A stretch of 64,000 nucleotides of DNA, taken from Oceanihabitans sp. 2_MG-2023. Lineage in GTDB: Bacteria > Bacteroidota > Bacteroidia > Flavobacteriales > Flavobacteriaceae. A model generated the notes under the pieces. It was not told the DNA's origin. It worked only from the letters and a program-made list of their open reading frames with translations, and did no database searches. Made by a program: the position numbers and the translations under genes. The stretch covers positions 372,001 to 436,000 of the forward strand of contig NZ_JAUOQT010000003.1 in the NCBI RefSeq assembly GCF_030547245.1, given 5' to 3'. Shown here piece after piece: positions 60,901 to 64,000 of this stretch (positions are counted from its first letter, which is position 1; every line of letters begins with the position of its first letter).

Positions 60901-63900
60901 AATTTGGGATCAATCTGAAAATGTTGGTTTTAATTATGACATCGCGGGAATTGGTCGTGATAATGATTCCGACTTAAACCAAAAACAATCCCGAAGTGTA
61001 AATAATGCAACCGATGGTTTAGGTAGAACACAGGGTATTCTTACTATGGGATTAACCGATATTTATGACACAAATAATTTAAACCAAACCAATAACTCAA
61101 CAGACTTAAACGATAAAGAATTTTTAGTTTGGGGTAACAATGGTGCCGATTTAAATTTAGCAGCTTCTACTATTTCTGTAGATATGAGTGCTGGTATTGG
61201 CACATTAACTACAAACGTAACTTTTACTGGTATGCAACGTATATGGAAAGTTGTAGAAAATGGTGGTGATATTCCTTCCGTAAAAATATCTATACCGCAA
61301 GCTGCAGTGAGAAACATAACGCCTCCTGGTAATTATTATATGTTTATTTCAGATAGTCCTGTTTTTGACCCAACAGCAAGTTACAGATTAATGACTGCTA
61401 ATGGTGCAAACTTAGAAACAGACTATGATTTTGATGGTACAAAATATATCACTTTTGGATATGCACCTCAAGTTATAGTAGAACGTTCTATCTATTTTGA
61501 TGGTGCTGTGGATTATATTGACATGGAAGACAAACTAAACCTAAATGCTTCAGCATTTACTATTTCCGCATGGATTAATAGAGATTCTAGAAATGTATCT
61601 ATACTTTCTAAAAGAGATGCAGCTTATACGGAAGGTTACGATTTTAAAATTCTAAACAATAGAAGATTAGAAATGTCTTGGGGAGCCTCTGGAGCGAACA
61701 GTATTAGTTCTTCGATTGCAATCCCAGAAAACGAATGGCATCAAGTTGCAGTTAGTTATGATGGTACAACTGCTAAAATGTACATTGATGGTGTTTTAGA
61801 TAACACAGAAAGTTTACCAGCTCCTACTACTACCAATCAATACTTTTATATTGGTGCTGCAGGAAAAAACACTCCAACAGCCCATTTTAGAGGGAATATT
61901 GATGAAGTACGTATCTGGGATACTGCGTTAACACAAACCCAATTACAATATATTATGAATCAAGAAATAGTTGATAATAGTGCATTTGTAGATGGGAAAA
62001 TAATGCCAACAACAGTTACAAAAAATGATATTATTTCCATTCCTTGGTCTCAATTAGCAGGGTATTACCCAATGTCTATTTACACATATACCAATACCGA
62101 AGACGAATCTGGTAAAGGCAATCAAGGATACTTAAGAAACTTAAATACCGTTGATCACCAAACTGCTCCACTTCCATATAGATCTAATGCTAATGGAGAT
62201 TGGAATACAAATGCTACTTGGTTAAACGGAAATGTACAAACCATTCCTGGAACTGCTTCTATTGTTGACAATACAATAACTGTGGATTGGAATATTGTAG
62301 TTACAAACCATAATGTTACTATGGATAATGCTAGCCTACCTAGCGGTAATAACGAAAACAGATCGATACTAGGTCTATTTGTTAATTCTAATGAACTTAC
62401 TGTTGCTGGAGATAATACCACAGAAACTGGTAACGCTCTTACTATATCTCATTACTTAAATTTAGATGGTAAAATTGATTTAGAAGGAGAATCGCAACTT
62501 ATTCAAACAGAAGACAGTGATTTAAATGTAACAAGTGCTGGTACTATAGAAAAAGACCAACAAGGTACCCAAGATTATTATACATACAACTATTGGTCTT
62601 CTCCAGTAGGTGTAAGTAATACTACTTCTAATAACAATAGCTATACCCTTAGTAATAATATTTTTAAAGATGGATCTAACCCATTAGCTCCTGTAAACAT
62701 GAACTTCATTTCAGGCTATAATGGTGCTAATGGTACCCCAATTTCTATTGCAGATTATTGGATTTGGAAATACGCAAACCTAGCAGATGATTACTACAAC
62801 TGGCAACATGTAAGAAGTACAGGTACTATATTTGCTGGTGAAGGTTTCACAATGAAAGGTGTCGATGATACAAGTGATAATCTGTCCTTAAAACAAAATT
62901 ACGTGGTAGAAGGAAAACCAAATAATGGCGTAATAACACTACCTATTAATAACAATAACGATTATTTAGTTGGAAATCCTTATGCTTCTGCTATAGATGC
63001 GGATCGTTTTATTTTAGACAATACAAATACAACAGGAGCTATATACTACTGGGAGCATTTTGGTGGTGGCACACACAATACCATAGAATATGAAGGAGGT
63101 TACGCAGTATATAATCTTTCTGGTGGTGTACAAGCTATTCAATATGACTATGTTACTGGTGGAGTAGATCTTTCTGGAGGAACCGGTACTAAAACACCTG
63201 GTAGATATATACCAGTAGCACAAGGTTTCTTTGTTATAGGAAGTAATAACGGCACGATTAATTTTAATAATAACCAAAGAACCTTTACAAAAGAAGGTGT
63301 TACTTCTACTTTTATAAGAAGTAGTAATAATAATGAAGAAACCGATAATCGATTAAAACTTAGATTAGGCTTTGAATCTTCTAACACTTATAAAAGACAA
63401 TTATTAATTACAAGAGATGACCAAGCTACAAATGCAATAGATTTTGGTTATGATGCCGAAAATAAAGATGAACAAAATACAGATATGTTCTGGATGATTA
63501 ATAATGAAAAGTTTGTTATTCAAGGTACCAATGTTATCGATGAAGCTACAGTGCTTCCAATAGGAATAAAAACAAGTGAAAGTGGTATCAATACTTTTAA
63601 TATTGATGCACTAATACATTTCCCTGAAGAATTACAAGTATATATTCATGATAAAACATTAAACACTTATCACAACTTAAAAAATAGTGATTTCCAAATA
63701 GATTTACCTGCAGGAGAATACTTAGAACGTTTTGAAATCACTTTTAACAACCAATCCTTAAGTATTGCAGAAGTTAATCATGAAAATATAGAAACATATT
63801 TTGTAAATGATACAGAAACAATGGTAATAAACAACCCTAAAAGCCTTCAAATCGAGCAAGCAAAAATTATTAATATGCTCGGACAAGAAGTATACCGTTA

Positions 63901-64000
63901 CGATGAAATTACAAATAAAAATTATATAGAACTTAAAACAAAAAATCTTAGTGTTGGTAGTTATATTATAAGCTTAAAAACCGAAATCGGTGAAATTTCT
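57908..64000 (+). CDS. Giant secreted choice-of-anchor-D/LamG protein, truncated by the window end
   Basis: An open frame from ATG 57908 runs to the last base of the window (2031 codons, no stop). Signal peptide about 1-29 (ending TYSQ). Domain order: a beta-sandwich (30-180), a choice-of-anchor D/ASPM-Hydin repeat (about 182-300), a GEVEDY domain (about 310-452, ending GEVEDYTIIV), two more choice-of-anchor D repeats (about 458-579 and 586-710), a lectin-like/DUF8202 region (about 715-985, RIQSYLAIKYGITLG), a LamG domain (about 1190-1350) and a tail paralogous to the protein at 50842. The last residues seen (SYIISLKTEIGEIS) align with the sorting domain of that paralogue six residues before its end, so the stop should fall just beyond the window. 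Probably a surface adhesin or polysaccharide-binding protein. Confidence 0.9.
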   Translation, partial: MRTFINHIKRYAICISILLLTSFTYSQTTIASYDFDSGLQGWTDGGSDAGISSWNCSGTNSIYSKDNTTGSNLMTSPVLDLSSYTSVDFSFCGLNSRVDNGEGFNLLYFDGTNWLTLYTYIRGTDFTQTGFGNSYNLNFVLDSASYTLPANAQFRFSSTANDNNEYNLFDDVLIEGYAPSGPEISITGNGQNINDGDATPNVTDDTNFGNINLGFPASHTFTINNPGSLPLTIGTLTFSGANPGDFTITSPPASSIAASGSTTFTVEFDPAAVGVRTAILTIVNNDANENPFNFTLQGTGEIPSYCTSNGNGSDGYDTGTRLVVFNTINNATPDEDNDYSDFTAINTTVNQGNTYNLTVNANTDGNYTTQTYVWIDWNQDLDFDDAGEEYNLGTANNTNNGATSLSPLAITVPIGATIGNTRMRVSTRYNNAPSNCDTGFDGEVEDYTIIVASGTPQPEINVVGNGQNINDGDTTPAAADDTDFGTVNVVFGTQTNTFTIQNSGSVALNLTGASPYVSISGLHPGDFTLNANPTTPISAGGSTTFEITFNPSAAGLRSAIITIANDDSDEDPYTFTIQGNGFSIAPEINLQGNATTILDGDTTPSPLDATDFGSASVSGGTQVNTFTIQNSGSLNLNLTGGAPYVVIGGANAADFTVTATPNASIAAGGSTTFEITFDPSALGTRTATVTIENDDSDEDPYTFTIQGAGATAPGGVNSDLALWLKSTDGLGYTDGQPVALWVDQGNGADASVNTAGQEPTYYDNTSRNINFNPVVEFDNTFSTFSLDSDYSYDNTSTQFLEGASGMYTQEIFLVIIPDDTPINRNFGFMDVFCGDADFSTNATDATGIGFGDFTGRVSNESICFAIDTYTTSIPGDGYAVNDGPSTSYSNVGIINARNNSAVTQQELYYNANNIESNQNDIPSFVNVNNSRYWLGRSEGWEATTNARIAEVITYSNRKIDTDLTVERNRIQSYLAIKYGITLGVNGTTQDYVDSNGSLIWDQSENVGFNYDIAGIGRDNDSDLNQKQSRSVNNATDGLGRTQGILTMGLTDIYDTNNLNQTNNSTDLNDKEFLVWGNNGADLNLAASTISVDMSAGIGTLTTNVTFTGMQRIWKVVENGGDIPSVKISIPQAAVRNITPPGNYYMFISDSPVFDPTASYRLMTANGANLETDYDFDGTKYITFGYAPQVIVERSIYFDGAVDYIDMEDKLNLNASAFTISAWINRDSRNVSILSKRDAAYTEGYDFKILNNRRLEMSWGASGANSISSSIAIPENEWHQVAVSYDGTTAKMYIDGVLDNTESLPAPTTTNQYFYIGAAGKNTPTAHFRGNIDEVRIWDTALTQTQLQYIMNQEIVDNSAFVDGKIMPTTVTKNDIISIPWSQLAGYYPMSIYTYTNTEDESGKGNQGYLRNLNTVDHQTAPLPYRSNANGDWNTNATWLNGNVQTIPGTASIVDNTITVDWNIVVTNHNVTMDNASLPSGNNENRSILGLFVNSNELTVAGDNTTETGNALTISHYLNLDGKIDLEGESQLIQTEDSDLNVTSAGTIEKDQQGTQDYYTYNYWSSPVGVSNTTSNNNSYTLSNNIFKDGSNPLAPVNMNFISGYNGANGTPISIADYWIWKYANLADDYYNWQHVRSTGTIFAGEGFTMKGVDDTSDNLSLKQNYVVEGKPNNGVITLPINNNNDYLVGNPYASAIDADRFILDNTNTTGAIYYWEHFGGGTHNTIEYEGGYAVYNLSGGVQAIQYDYVTGGVDLSGGTGTKTPGRYIPVAQGFFVIGSNNGTINFNNNQRTFTKEGVTSTFIRSSNNNEETDNRLKLRLGFESSNTYKRQLLITRDDQATNAIDFGYDAENKDEQNTDMFWMINNEKFVIQGTNVIDEATVLPIGIKTSESGINTFNIDALIHFPEELQVYIHDKTLNTYHNLKNSDFQIDLPAGEYLERFEITFNNQSLSIAEVNHENIETYFVNDTETMVINNPKSLQIEQAKIINMLGQEVYRYDEITNKNYIELKTKNLSVGSYIISLKTEIGEIS

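Noticed and set aside
57908-64000. Apparent non-coding or frameshifted region with many short frames on both strands
   Set aside because: One + strand frame is open from 57908 to the window end and encodes a coherent signal peptide, known domains and a sorting domain. The short frames are shadows.

Overview
This is an AT-rich stretch of a Flavobacteriaceae (Bacteroidota) chromosome, probably from a marine species. The evidence is: many type IX secretion system (T9SS) C-terminal sorting domains; Bacteroidota-type promoters (TTG, a 19-20 nt spacer, then TAnnTTTG) in front of pheT, the HU gene, tRNA-Met and the SRP RNA; and families such as DUF4290, DUF2911, TIGR03643 and Lacal_2735. I see no phage, insertion sequence, CRISPR array, defence locus or plasmid gene. 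Most of the centre is ordinary core genome; the two ends are secreted-protein regions.

Layout. 1-5.5 kb: three leftward genes for secreted proteins (one cut by the window edge), each behind a copy of the same leader carrying a terminator-like hairpin; one of them is a leucine-rich-repeat protein still expanding by tandem duplication. 5.7-13.5 kb: a DUF7935-like membrane protein, a patatin phospholipase, an M1 aminopeptidase, recG, a TlpA-like lipoprotein and two small envelope proteins. 13.6-18.7 kb: pheT, a small membrane protein, a cold-shock protein, a DUF2007 protein and an ABC-F ATPase. 18.9-27.6 kb: a thioredoxin-fold lipoprotein without its cysteines, a T9SS type B adhesin-like protein, an SDR, the SRP RNA gene, glutaminyl cyclase, two tandem thioesterases and a beta-helix lipoprotein. 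27.7-31.4 kb: glyA, fumarylacetoacetase and a DUF2911 protein.

31.7-40.1 kb is a tightly packed twelve-gene operon: a TetR-like regulator, an AarF-family kinase, an SDR/DUF2867 protein, TIGR03643, folE, a small helical protein, a second SDR, glutathione peroxidase, a Lacal_2735 protein, TspO, an SRPBCC protein and a DNA photolyase. It looks like a light and oxidative-stress protection unit. 40.1-48.8 kb holds housekeeping genes: murA with Asp in place of the catalytic Cys, DUF4290, DUF493, an ATPase/recQ/fmt operon, the HU gene, YqgE, a class IV aminotransferase and a START-like protein. tRNA-Met follows at 49.0 kb.

49.2-64 kb is a run of four large secreted proteins on the + strand: an N-formylglutamate-amidohydrolase-like enzyme, a 1370-residue LamG protein, an M14 carboxypeptidase and a LamG/choice-of-anchor-D protein of at least 2031 residues that runs off the window a few codons before its expected stop. 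Three of the four are preceded by the same pair of direct repeats exactly 20 bp apart, which suggests a common regulator. That element and the three-copy hairpin leader at the left end are the least explained structures here.
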